A stretch of 57,500 nucleotides of DNA from assembly GCA_002104895.1 (NCBI GenBank), contig MCFG01000311.1, forward strand, positions 1-57,500, in the 5' to 3' direction. The notes beneath the pieces were generated by a model. It did no database searches. It was not told the origin of the DNA and saw only the letters and a list, made by a program, of their open reading frames with translations. Source of the stretch: Anaeromyces robustus (lineage: Eukaryota > Neocallimastigomycota > Neocallimastigomycetes > Neocallimastigales > Neocallimastigaceae). Positions 28,884 through 38,173 of this stretch are shown in pieces (position 1 is the stretch's first letter; every line of letters begins with the position of its first letter). A program made the position numbers and the translations under genes.

Positions 28884-29738
28884 ATGGTACGAAATTTTTA
28901 TAATAGTAACGAAAATAGCAATGTTTTTGTTCGTGGATTCCGCTGTTATGGAACTGATATTAACAACACTAGCATTATCTTCATCAATGGCCTTCACTCA
29001 TGGACCAATGCATATATGATGGATTTTCTGGAATCAAATCTTAAGGAATTCAACAAGTACATTCTTTCAGTTAAACGATCTATGTGTTCTAGAGGTTGGT
29101 ATTTTAGGATCAAAGTTTTATCATCTGACTTTAAATTCGATGATTTCAAAAAGAAATTTGTATCATATATCTCAAATGCTAGCTTGTCGTATAGTAATTG
29201 CACTCATTATATTCGTAAAAGGTCACTTCAACAGATCAGAAATCAACTATTTTCTCCTTCAACAAACTTTAATGATTCAATTAATAACCAAAGTAATTCT
29301 ACAACAAACTTAAATGATTCAATTAATAACCAAAGTAAGTCTACAACAAACTTAAATGATTCAATCAATAACCAAAGAAATTCTACAACAAACTTAAATG
29401 ATTCAATTAATAACCAAAGTAATTCTACTACAACATCCTCACAATCTAATACTTCAGATTCTTTCCAACGCAACTCATTAGTTAGTATACACTCTAATCT
29501 CAACACTCTTAATTCTATCAAAGATAAGTTTACTTTTTGTCTCAGTTGGAATACCAATGGATGGAACCACGAAAAAAAGATAGTATCGAATACTTTATCA
29601 CATTATTCAAACCTCTTTTTCTCTGTTTTCAAGAAACAAAGAACGGTTCTGGTGCCAATAGTAGTCAACCATGTAAAGTCACTATTCCCAATTACCGATA
29701 TTTTGTTAGAAGAGCCGTTGATAGTATTCCAGGCATGA
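28884..29738 (+). CDS. LINE N-terminal ORF: ORF1-like region plus start of the endonuclease
   Basis: A frame of 284 codons, of which only about the first 232 are meaningful. Residues about 20-105 have a beta-alpha-beta-like pattern (TSIIFINGLHSW, RGWYFRIKVLSSDFKF), compatible with an RNA-binding fold but not assignable. Residues 128-183 are four 14-residue repeats of the type N-[LF]-NDSINNQ-x-NSTT, encoded by a 42-bp tandem repeat. The frame then reads CLSWNTNGWN (residues about 218-227), the first endonuclease motif, before leaving the correct frame at the A-run 29572-29578. Everything after that point is an out-of-frame tail ending at 29738. No stop separates the ORF1-like part from the endonuclease, so the element appears to encode one fused polyprotein. 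Confidence 0.75.
   Translation: MVRNFYNSNENSNVFVRGFRCYGTDINNTSIIFINGLHSWTNAYMMDFLESNLKEFNKYILSVKRSMCSRGWYFRIKVLSSDFKFDDFKKKFVSYISNASLSYSNCTHYIRKRSLQQIRNQLFSPSTNFNDSINNQSNSTTNLNDSINNQSKSTTNLNDSINNQRNSTTNLNDSINNQSNSTTTSSQSNTSDSFQRNSLVSIHSNLNTLNSIKDKFTFCLSWNTNGWNHEKKIVSNTLSHYSNLFFSVFKKQRTVLVPIVVNHVKSLFPITDILLEEPLIVFQA
29265..29432 (+). repeat. 42-bp coding tandem repeat, four copies
   Basis: Four copies in frame, each encoding 14 residues. Copies differ by one or two codons (Leu/Phe, Ser/Arg, Asn/Lys). The repeat sits in the low-complexity linker between the N-terminal region and the endonuclease. Confidence 0.92.
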
Positions 29739-32488
29739 GAGGTTTATTTTTAGGTTATCATAAATCTTGTCAAGCAATACTTGAAGAGAATTCATTTAAT
29801 TACATTATTTCCTTAACTAATTATAATATATACGACTCTAAATGCTCTGTTGGAAATGTATATATCCCTGTCAGCTCTCATTCTACACAAGTGAAGTGTG
29901 CTTTAGCAGAAGTTATTGATTGGCTTAATATTCATCGTGATCATGCTTCTATTCTTGTTGGGGATTTTAACATGAAAACAGTGGACCTTGAAGAAAAAAT
30001 ATCACCGATTAATGGTTGGATGATTTTACCTCTCAATAGTTCAAGAATCTCTTGGGTTCAAGGTAATTTATCTTCAGATATTGATCATGCTTTGGTTAAT
30101 TATAAAATGTTGAACCTTATATCTTATGCTTCCTTTATTGATTATCACCCAGTCTCTGATCATAAACCAATGTTAGTATATTGTAAGAAAAATTTTGTTG
30201 ATCTCTCCTTTACTCACCCAAAAAAGGTTGTTCAATGGAATAGAATTCGCTGTAAGGAAATGAAAAACGATATTGTTGACAATAACAAGTTTGCTATTTT
30301 AAATAATGAGATCTTTAATAATCCTTCTCTTTCTATTGATGATCTAGTTGATAAGTTTATTAATACTTCTAATTCAATTGCAGAGGACCTTGAAATTACA
30401 TCTTCTACTGAAATTAGGAAATCAATGTTCCATATGTCACGTAATATTTATTGTCTTCAAAGAATCAAAAGCTTGAAGTATCGACAAATTAAAAAGAGCC
30501 ATTTGGATTATGAACCTAATCAATTTATTATCCTTGTTGCATCTTATAATAAATTATGCCAATCTATTCATAAAAAATGTAATGAATTTAGAAGACAAAA
30601 CTATTTATTTTGGATTAAAGTAGGCTGCGAGGCTACCTTAAAAAATGACAGCAGAAAATCATGGTCATGGATTAAGAAGAATATTAAAAATAACAATCAG
30701 GAGTTATTTATACCTCATCCTATCAGAGACCACCAAGATAACTTAGTGTATAGTACTAAAGATCAATTAGATGTTTGGTGCAATTATTATAAGAAACTTA
30801 GTTATGACTCTACTGGACATAGCATGAATAAAAAATTCTGGAAGAATTCTCCCGCTATTAATCGTATAAAGAGTGGAAATAACATAGTATGGGATATTAA
30901 CCAAGATATCAGCATTGAAGAAATCAAAAAGGCCATCCTTTCTATCCCTAACTTTAAAGCCTCAGGTCCCGATGGTATCCCTATTGAATTTTATAAAGCT
31001 TTAATTCCTGATTCCTCTTCGAATGACTCTGTAAATAATGATTCCTATGTTCCGGCTGGTCTTAGTTGTTTCTGTTTCTTAATTAATCGTATTTGGAATG
31101 GTGATTTTCCTATTTTTTGGAATAATGCATCCATTGTTTCTATTCCAAAAAAAGGCGATCTTTCTAATTGTGATAACTATCGTGGTATCTCACTTATCAA
31201 TAATGGTATTAAGATTCTTTCGAAAATTATTGCTTCTAGAATTTCTGAATATGGTATAAGTCATGGATTCATCAGACCAGAACAATTTGGCTTTCGGAAT
31301 AAGGAAGAATGTATTAGTCTTTATATCTCTATTCTTTCTATTTGTCAAAGACGTAAATTCAAAGGGGAAGATACTTATATAGCTTTTCTGGACCTTAAAA
31401 AAGCTTACGATTCTGTGCCCATATATAACATCTTGTCGAAAATTTATACTCTTGGTATACAAGGAAAATGCTTTCAATTTTTGGAGAACCTATATCTGTC
31501 TTCCAAAGCTTGTGTTAAAATTAATGGACAATTTTCCGATTCTTTCAGAATACTTAAAGGAGTTCGACAAGGATGTCCCTTATCTCCTATACTTTTTAAT
31601 TTGTTTATCAACGACATCTTCAACGATTGCCTGCATAATGGTGTGAAAATAGATACTGAATATTGTTGTGGAGGATTATTTGCTGATGATATTGTTCTTT
31701 GTGCCCCTAGTAGATCTCGTATGAACAAACTTCTTCGTTTAGTTGGTAAATGGGCTAAGGACAACGAGATGACTTTTGGAATTAATAAATGTGGCACATT
31801 AGCTGTTAGACATGAAAATTCGGAATATATTCTTAGAGAGGACCCTACCTTTTATTTAACAGGAATCGCAATCCCTAAAACAGATTGTTATACTTACCTT
31901 GGTGTTCCCTTTCACAAAACTCTAGATTTAAAATTCGTTATTAGTAAAATGAAAAATAAAGTTAGTAAGGCTTTGTTTTCAATTCAGGGTTTTTTAAAAA
32001 ATGATCTGATTCCTATTCCTCTTAAAAGAACTTTATTCTCTGCAAAAGTTATTGGACAAGTTTCCTATTACGCGCCTTTGCTTGGTTCTAACAAAAACAA
32101 TACTAGTTCTACACAAACAATAATTAACAAAGGTTTTTATTGGATTTTAGGCTACTCGAAACCTAATTCTTTTGTTTCTATTTATTGCATCTCAAAAGAA
32201 CTCAATATTCCTCCACTTTCTGGTAAATGTGCTTTAGCTCAGGTTAGATGTTTTAATAAGTGGAAGGACTCCAACTGCATTATCTCAAAGATAGTTAATA
32301 ATGTTGCTACAACAAGAAAATGGACTTGGGACAAAGAAAGTAAAATATTAAATGATAAATTAAACAATATTTCATCCTCTACTAAAGAAATTATGGAATT
32401 CTATTGGGACAGAGACATGAACAGTGATAAATCAATTAAAGCTAAAACTTATAAAATGTACAACTTTGAAGAATCAAGAATTACTTAA
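29537..32488 (+). CDS. LINE endonuclease-reverse transcriptase
   Basis: The open frame is 983 codons; its apparent ATG is internal, and the real upstream sequence comes from the preceding frame. Apurinic-type endonuclease motifs appear in order: QET (residues 32-34), VYIP (108-111), GDFN (142-145), SDIDH (180-184) and SDHKP (207-211). The reverse transcriptase spans roughly 500-830, with NYRGISL near 548, FLDLKKAYD near 617, GVRQGCPLSPILFN near 676, the catalytic FADD at 715-718, and a TYLGVPF block near 790. The frame ends at 32486 with a TAA created by loss of one base, and the protein continues in another frame. Catalytic residues of both enzymes are intact. Function: target-primed reverse transcription of the element's own RNA. 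Confidence 0.92.
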   Translation: MSQLEYQWMEPRKKDSIEYFITLFKPLFLCFQETKNGSGANSSQPCKVTIPNYRYFVRRAVDSIPGMRGLFLGYHKSCQAILEENSFNYIISLTNYNIYDSKCSVGNVYIPVSSHSTQVKCALAEVIDWLNIHRDHASILVGDFNMKTVDLEEKISPINGWMILPLNSSRISWVQGNLSSDIDHALVNYKMLNLISYASFIDYHPVSDHKPMLVYCKKNFVDLSFTHPKKVVQWNRIRCKEMKNDIVDNNKFAILNNEIFNNPSLSIDDLVDKFINTSNSIAEDLEITSSTEIRKSMFHMSRNIYCLQRIKSLKYRQIKKSHLDYEPNQFIILVASYNKLCQSIHKKCNEFRRQNYLFWIKVGCEATLKNDSRKSWSWIKKNIKNNNQELFIPHPIRDHQDNLVYSTKDQLDVWCNYYKKLSYDSTGHSMNKKFWKNSPAINRIKSGNNIVWDINQDISIEEIKKAILSIPNFKASGPDGIPIEFYKALIPDSSSNDSVNNDSYVPAGLSCFCFLINRIWNGDFPIFWNNASIVSIPKKGDLSNCDNYRGISLINNGIKILSKIIASRISEYGISHGFIRPEQFGFRNKEECISLYISILSICQRRKFKGEDTYIAFLDLKKAYDSVPIYNILSKIYTLGIQGKCFQFLENLYLSSKACVKINGQFSDSFRILKGVRQGCPLSPILFNLFINDIFNDCLHNGVKIDTEYCCGGLFADDIVLCAPSRSRMNKLLRLVGKWAKDNEMTFGINKCGTLAVRHENSEYILREDPTFYLTGIAIPKTDCYTYLGVPFHKTLDLKFVISKMKNKVSKALFSIQGFLKNDLIPIPLKRTLFSAKVIGQVSYYAPLLGSNKNNTSSTQTIINKGFYWILGYSKPNSFVSIYCISKELNIPPLSGKCALAQVRCFNKWKDSNCIISKIVNNVATTRKWTWDKESKILNDKLNNISSSTKEIMEFYWDRDMNSDKSIKAKTYKMYNFEESRIT
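29573..29579 (+). other. Frame-switch point on an A-AAA-AAG heptamer
   Basis: In the upstream frame the codons are gaA AAA AAG, exactly the X-XXY-YYZ layout of a -1 slippery site, and a -1 shift here enters the endonuclease/reverse-transcriptase frame. The same effect would follow from the loss of one A from an original run of eight. Because the switch splits the endonuclease domain between its first and second motifs, mutation or a homopolymer sequencing error is the more likely explanation. Confidence 0.6.
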
Positions 32489-32490
32489 AG

Positions 32491-33200
32491 CTTAATCTAG
32501 AATTTCCTGAATATAGCAAAGGTTTTCGGTGGATACTTAGGGCAAGATGTGGATATAAAATCGATGCTAGAGTTGCAAAAGCTGCAAAATGATTAATAAT
32601 TCTTGTCCTAATTGTTGTTCATGTTGTTTCCATTGTGACAGTTATCAGAGAATTGATCATTGGTTTATAAATTGTTTCTTATTTAAAAATCTTCGTATTG
32701 ATCACTTCTCTGATTTAGATAGAAATTTTTTTTATTTTTTAGATAGTCTTTTTAATAGTTTAGTTAGGACCAGTAATAACCCTAGTGTGGATAATAGAAT
32801 AAATAATATTGTTAAGGGTTATAAAAGTAGTAATAATAGTATAAGTAATATAGATATATTAGGTAGTAAAAAAATAGTTAATAGGTATAGAATATATATT
32901 TTTTTAATTGGTGGTAGAGATTATGGTTTTAGTGATAGAATTAACAATAGTCCATACAAAAAGGAATGGGAATGTTTGTTTAAGTGTCAGACTGAATCTG
33001 GTACTTATTCAAAATCCCCATTCTTGTTGCGATCTGCGGCTCTATTGAATGATATCATGCCTGTTGTCTGTAAAAGACAACATATATTATTCAATAAATT
33101 TAAAACCAACCTCTCCAGGAACGTCAATGCTGATAACACAGTAGGACAGCCTAGTAGGGCAAATGCCGATCCTATTTCCGACCCTAGTGGAATAGGATAG
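32491..33200 (+). CDS. C-terminal part of the LINE polyprotein with CCHC knuckle, in two frames
   Basis: From 32491 the frame continues the reverse-transcriptase tail (LNLEFPEYSKGFRWILRA and onward) up to a TGA at 32590. A one-base shift in the A4 run at 32586-32589 leads into the frame 32589-33200 (203 codons, stop 33198-33200). That frame begins with a Cys/His knuckle: C-P-N-C followed by D-H-W-F-I-N-C, the C-x2-C...H-x4-C pattern of LINE C-termini. The distal block shares SPFLLRSAALL and ADNTVGQ with the truncated copy at 27340-27543. The region 32589-33200 is the larger clean frame. Confidence 0.75.
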
Positions 33201-33424
33201 ATCAATTTTACTTTAATTCTATATTTAGAATTAAGGGCTGTATGGATTTATTGTTTTTAAATATTATTATACTTCTTTTTTTCCTCCAGTATTATCTATT
33301 ATTATCTATAATATTTTACTGGTTTTTATTTTTTTTAGTATCATTTTTTTTCATTATGTGTTTTTTTTATGATTCATGTATTTTAATATTTAAATTCAAT
33401 AAAGTTGACGTACAAATTGTGTGC

Positions 33425-33468
<44 letters not shown>

Positions 33469-33472
<4 letters not shown>

Positions 33473-34292
33473 TTAAATAAATTTTTCTAAATAAATGTTA
33501 AATGTTAATAAAATTTTAAATAGAATTAGTTCAATAATATATTGGTTGGTATTATAGTTGGGTTGTATAAATATGTATTATTATGAATAAATATTAAAAA
33601 CTGTTTATATATTAACATTATGTTAAAAATATATATGTTAAATTTAATAAAAAGGAAAAAAAAAAAAAAAGAATTAATAGGTATTACAATTAAATCTATC
33701 ATACTACAAATTAAAATGGTTAAAAAAAATAAAAAAAAAATAAAAAAAATACTTTAACTATTGATATATTGATAATTAATTATAATATTATATTAATATT
33801 TTAAACCAAAACAAAACAAAAAAAAAAAGGATATTATATTTATTTTGAAAATTTTTTTTTTCTTTCTATATATATATACATATATATATATATTTCAATA
33901 TTTAATTATTTAATTCAATAATTATTTTTTTTATAAACTATTTATTTATTTTTATTTATTTATTTATTTATTTATTTTTTATTACATGAATATTTAATTA
34001 AAAAAAAAATTAAAATAAAAATATTAATAATTATCATTCAATGAATTATTTAATATTGTTTTTTAATTAAATATAAAATATCTTATATTTAGAAAATATT
34101 TTTTTTATATAGTATATATAGTATATTTAATATTTACTTGTTTATTTTTTTTATTTTATTTTATTTTATTTATACTTTTTTATTTTATTATATTCATATT
34201 TATTATAGATTTCATTATTTTAACATCAAGTTAAAATAAATTTAATATATTATTTTTATCTTTTTTTTTTTTTTATTAAATATAAATTTTTT
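33469..34292. other. AT-rich spacer
   Basis: Homopolymers, (TTTA)n near 33941-33976 and (TA)n near 33868-33893. No gene was seen. Confidence 0.7.
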
Positions 34293-34432
34293 TTAATATT
34301 TTTAATATATAAAATTAACAATCAAGTTAATTTTTTTTTTTCTTAATATTTTTAATATATAAAATTAACAATCAAGTTAATTTTTTTTTTTTCTTAATAT
34401 TTTTAATATATAAAATTAACAATCAAGTTAAT
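34293..34432. repeat. About 50-bp tandem repeat, three copies
   Basis: Each copy is a T-run followed by AATATTTTTAATATATAAAA and TTAACAATCAAGTTAA; the period is 50-51 bp. It lies about 110 bp beyond the stop codon of the minus-strand CBM1 gene, i.e. in its likely 3' flank. Confidence 0.9.
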
Positions 34433-34541
34433 GATTATTTTTTTATTATTATTTCGTTTTTTCTTTTTCTTTTTTTGTTTTGTTATTGTTGTTTAATTAT
34501 AAATATATTTTTTTTATTATTATTCTCTTTCTTTTTTTTTT

Positions 34542-36266
34542 TTAAATACATTGAGAATAATATTTATTAATTTCATGACAAGTAGAACCAGATTGACAAC
34601 ATGTAGGTCCATTAAAATCTTGTCCACCACATTGAGCCCATTTTATAGCACATTTTGAATCATCTTGTTCTTCTTGATTATAATCATCCTTTGGAATGGT
34701 AATAGTTACAGTTTCTTCCTCAGTAACAGTAATTTTTTCACGTTCAGTTACAGTTACTGTAATTGGAAGACATTTAGTTGGTGGTGTTGTAATTACTGTT
34801 TCTGTTTCTGTTGTTGGTGAAGGTGGAACTGTTATAGTGTCTGAAAATGGTTTACAAAATATGGTTTTTTTCATAACATCATAGGAAGAAAAAACAGTAT
34901 ATCTATCTGAAGTAATGTAATTATCATTGGTGACTGTTGTACCATATATAAATAGAATATCTGTATGTCTAGTCTTATAAAGGGTTTCAGTAGGTCTACA
35001 AAGACTAAAATTACAATAGGGACAAGGTATTGTACGAGTTGGTTCATTAGTTTTATGAGTGTATACATCACAAATAGACTTAGTTGTATAACCCCTGCTT
35101 ATAATTTCACCTTCACTTCTATCATAATATCCAAAACAATAATCATCCTTTAGACAATAAGATATATCTGGAATAGGTGTTGTTGTTGTTGAACTTGTGG
35201 ATCGTGATGAAGTTTTAGGTGTAATTTTACTAGGAAGAACTTTACTAGGACGAGTTGTACTAGTAAGAGTTTTAGGTTGAAGAGTACGACGTTGAAGACC
35301 TTTTGGAGGATAAATAACATAACGATGACAATCAATAGCATAATCAACAACTTCTGAAGGAAGTGATAAAGTTTTAGTAGAAAATTCTTCATCTAAATCA
35401 GTAATAAATAATACTTTATTAGGATCATCTAATTCTTCGTCTTTATATAATTTAAGATCATCGTAAGGTTTAGAACGAGGTTCTATAATACGAGTTGGTT
35501 CTGGTTTGTTTTTGGAACACATTGTATAAGATTTAACTATTTCAGTGGTTGAAATGGATATAATTTCGGAAGTACGTCTAGTTTCTAAATTAGTTTGTTC
35601 TTTATCATGAATGGTTGTAGAAGATAAGGTAACAGTTTTAGATCTAAGAGTGGATGTATAAGTGGATAATATAGGTGTACAAATACTAGTTATATAAGCA
35701 TTTTCAGTATCTATAGGTTTAGGATCATCATTTCTTTTTGTGAAAAAACTACAATTAGTAAGAAAAGTTCTAGTAGAACTTATAGATGTTATATTAAAAT
35801 TATTTCTAAAAGTAAAACAATTCATATCATAGTCACAATAATAACGTGGTGGATGAGATTCAGTTAAAGGTCTATAATTACTGACAAAACGACAGGTAGC
35901 ATAAACATCATCAACATCTGCTGGGATGGTAGTAGTTCCATTATAGAAAAAGTATGGTTCAGAAAACAATGTATATACAGTTTCTTTCATTAAAACATCA
36001 TCTTCGTTTTCAATATTTGAAATACTTGTTTGAGTAGGAAGTGTTTTTGTAACAGAAACAGTAGGAAGTAAAGTAGTCTTAGTAGGAATTGTCTTTGAAC
36101 CAGCAATAGTAGGAAGAGATTTTGGAGGAAGAGTAGAAGTCATAATTAACTCTTCAAATTTATCATTTGAAGAATAGTCTTCCTCATTCTCATCAGTTAA
36201 TGCAGCATAAGCATTAACAATAAAAAATAAAATAAATAACGATAATAATATATTTTTGGAATTCAT
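34542..36266 (-). CDS. Secreted protein with duplicated Cys-rich module and C-terminal CBM1 cellulose-binding domain
   Basis: An intronless gene of 574 residues. Residues 1-21 are a signal peptide (hydrophobic core LLSLFILFFIV, likely cleavage after AYA). Residues 45-80 are a Pro/Thr linker. Two copies of an unrecognised Cys-rich module follow, about 97-250 and 286-475, with matched cysteines (125, 144, 150, 172, 196, 250 against 313, 371, 377, 399, 423, 471). Copy 2 contains an inserted Thr/Ser/Pro linker (about 324-365) and an extra C-P-Y-C. After a TVTVTE-type Thr/Glu linker (about 480-528), residues 539-574 form a CBM1 module with W543-A-Q-C-G-G, G-P-T-C-C and Y-Y-S-Q-C; the six Cys are 539, 546, 556, 557, 563 and 573. 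CBM1 binds crystalline cellulose through a flat aromatic face. No known catalytic domain or dockerin is present, so a structural, adhesive or accessory role at plant fibre is inferred. Confidence 0.88.
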   Translation of the reverse strand: MNSKNILLSLFILFFIVNAYAALTDENEEDYSSNDKFEELIMTSTLPPKSLPTIAGSKTIPTKTTLLPTVSVTKTLPTQTSISNIENEDDVLMKETVYTLFSEPYFFYNGTTTIPADVDDVYATCRFVSNYRPLTESHPPRYYCDYDMNCFTFRNNFNITSISSTRTFLTNCSFFTKRNDDPKPIDTENAYITSICTPILSTYTSTLRSKTVTLSSTTIHDKEQTNLETRRTSEIISISTTEIVKSYTMCSKNKPEPTRIIEPRSKPYDDLKLYKDEELDDPNKVLFITDLDEEFSTKTLSLPSEVVDYAIDCHRYVIYPPKGLQRRTLQPKTLTSTTRPSKVLPSKITPKTSSRSTSSTTTTPIPDISYCLKDDYCFGYYDRSEGEIISRGYTTKSICDVYTHKTNEPTRTIPCPYCNFSLCRPTETLYKTRHTDILFIYGTTVTNDNYITSDRYTVFSSYDVMKKTIFCKPFSDTITVPPSPTTETETVITTPPTKCLPITVTVTEREKITVTEEETVTITIPKDDYNQEEQDDSKCAIKWAQCGGQDFNGPTCCQSGSTCHEINKYYSQCI

Positions 36267-37091
36267 TTTATCTAATTTATAATTAATTAAATTTCAATTA
36301 TATTATTTATTTTATATGATAATGAATAAAATAAATATATATATTAATTTATTTTATTAAAAATTTGTTATATTAGTAAAAACAATTTATTTTACTTTAT
36401 TTTTATTTTTTTTTTTTTTTTTTAATTAATCACTACTATTACTACTTTTTTTCTTCTTTCTTTTTTTTTTATTTAATATTAAAAAAATTAAATAAAAAAA
36501 ATTAAAAAAAAAAGATAAAACAAAAATAAATAATTATATACCAAAAAGATATATTTATATATTTATGTAAATATATATATTAATAAAAATTAAAGTTCAT
36601 TAACAATTGTTAATATTGTCAAATATATTAACTCTAGTCATTTATTATTTTATTAAAGAATTTTTTTTTCATTTAAAAATTTAATAAGTAATGAATATAA
36701 TAAAAAAAGTAATAATAAATTATAATAATTATAATAATAATAAATTAAAAAAAAAAAAAAATGGTGAAAATTTTTAATCTGGATGAGTACAAAGTTTCAA
36801 TTTATAATTAATATATTTAAATATATTAATATATTAATATTTTACTCATATTCAGTTTATTTTAAATAATCAAGCCATAAATTATACAAATATTATAACA
36901 AATTAAAATTAGAAAAGTATATTAATTATTAGAAAAGTATATATTATAGTATTATCAAGCCATCATAAAAAATTTAATGTATTCTGTATTTAATATATTT
37001 TTTGATACTTGTGTTACATTTTTTAATTATTGTGAATATCATTAATTAAAAAAATAATATAATAGTAATTTTAATTTTGACAATTGGAAAT
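36267..37091. other. AT-rich spacer (5' flank of the CBM1 gene)
   Basis: A/T blocks only, with a short more complex patch near 36770-36800. It presumably contains the promoter of the minus-strand CBM1 gene, but no element could be identified. Confidence 0.6.
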
Positions 37092-37101
37092 TATTAAACA
37101 G
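37092..37101 (+). repeat. Target-site duplication, left
   Basis: TATTAAACAG, identical to 37372-37381. Confidence 0.85.
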
Positions 37102-37371
37102 TTTTTTTTTTTTTTTTTTTTTTTTTTATGGCACACAATTTGTACGTCAACTTTATTGAATTTAAATATTAAAATACATGAATCATAAAAAAAACACATA
37201 ATGAAAAAAAATGATACTAAAAAAAAAATAAAAACCAGTAAAATATTATAGATAATAATAGATAATACTGGAGGAAAAAAAGAAGTATAATAATATTTAA
37301 AAACAATAAATCCATACAAGCCCTTAATTCTAAATATAGAATTAAAGTAAAATTGATCTATCCTATTCCAA
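37102..37371 (-). mobile_element. 5'-truncated copy of the LINE 3' end, minus orientation
   Basis: Read on the minus strand it matches the full element from about 33188 to its poly(A). The only differences noted are one inserted base and small homopolymer length changes. The tail appears as 26 T at 37102-37127. The 10-bp sequence TATTAAACAG flanks it on both sides (37092-37101 and 37372-37381). It therefore arose by ordinary truncated target-primed insertion of the same subfamily, recently. Confidence 0.92.
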
Positions 37372-37381
37372 TATTAAACAG
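37372..37381 (+). repeat. Target-site duplication, right
   Basis: TATTAAACAG, identical to 37092-37101. Confidence 0.85.
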
Positions 37382-38026
37382 AATGTACATTAATATATTA
37401 AAACATCTTTTATAATAATAGTAAAACCTTTTTACAATAATAGTAAAGCATCTTTTCCAATATTATTAATAAATAATAAATAAATAAATAAATAAATAAA
37501 TAATGAATAATAATGAATAATGAATAATAACAATAATAATAATAAACAATAATAATAATAAACAATAATTATTACAAATATTTAATAAATCTAGTTTTGT
37601 ACAATTTACCAAAAATTTAATAATTATTTTTTATAATTATTAAATAATATAATTGAAATATCTAAAATATATATATTACATATAATAATAATAATATGTA
37701 TAATAAATATATTATTTAACAATTATATTTTCATTTATGTTAAGTCAAATTTCTATTGTATGAAAAGATATTATTATTCTGTATGAAAAGATATTATTAT
37801 ATTTTTATTTCTTTTTTAATATTATTCAAATTTGAAACACCATTATTCAAACACTGATATCAAAATATAATAAATTATTTACTATTATTTTTTTTTTCTT
37901 TTATAATTTTATTAATATATATTTAAAATAGATTATTTATCCTTAATATATATATTTTTTTATTTAAATTTTATTTTTAAATATATAAATACATTGATTA
38001 TTTTTATTAATTTTAATATCCGTAAT
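37382..38026. other. AT-rich spacer
   Basis: It contains (AAAT)n/(AAT)n near 37466-37566 and short AT palindromes. No gene was seen. Confidence 0.7.
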
Positions 38027-38142
38027 TTATACATCTGATTTAGTATTTTTACTATACATCCATTCCGTTTCTTCAATTTCTTTAACAAAATCTTCTAATT
38101 CTCTTTCAATATCTAATCTTCCTTCTTCATTATGTTAAAATG

Positions 38143-38173
<31 letters not shown>

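Larger units (their letters stand above)
28778..33468 (+). mobile_element. Near-complete non-LTR (LINE) retrotransposon, ORF1-like/EN/RT/CCHC
   Basis: Order along the element: a short 5' UTR (about 28778-28883), an N-terminal region with tandem repeats, an APE-type endonuclease, a reverse transcriptase with FADD active site, a C-terminal CCHC knuckle, a 3' UTR (33201-33427) with AATAAA at 33398-33403, and 41 A (33428-33468). The protein lies in one polyprotein-like order but across several frames, each switch fitted by loss of one base (near 29573-29579, 32484-32489 and 32586-32589). The 5' boundary and target-site duplication could not be fixed. No RNase H domain was seen. The layout resembles L1/Tad/TRE-like elements; clade assignment needs a tree. 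Confidence 0.85.

Noticed and set aside
29243-29557. Minus-strand open frame over the LINE repeats
   Set aside because: It is the reverse shadow of the 42-bp coding repeat; the plus-strand frame has the endonuclease context.
34696-35153. Open frames on the plus strand opposite the CBM1 gene
   Set aside because: They are shadows of Thr/Val-rich and Ser-rich codons of the minus-strand gene, which has a signal peptide and an intact CBM1.
37071-37319. Minus-strand ORF, and the similar plus-strand one at 33242-33490
   Set aside because: Both run through the 3' UTR of the LINE and its poly(A); the Lys tail is the A-run.
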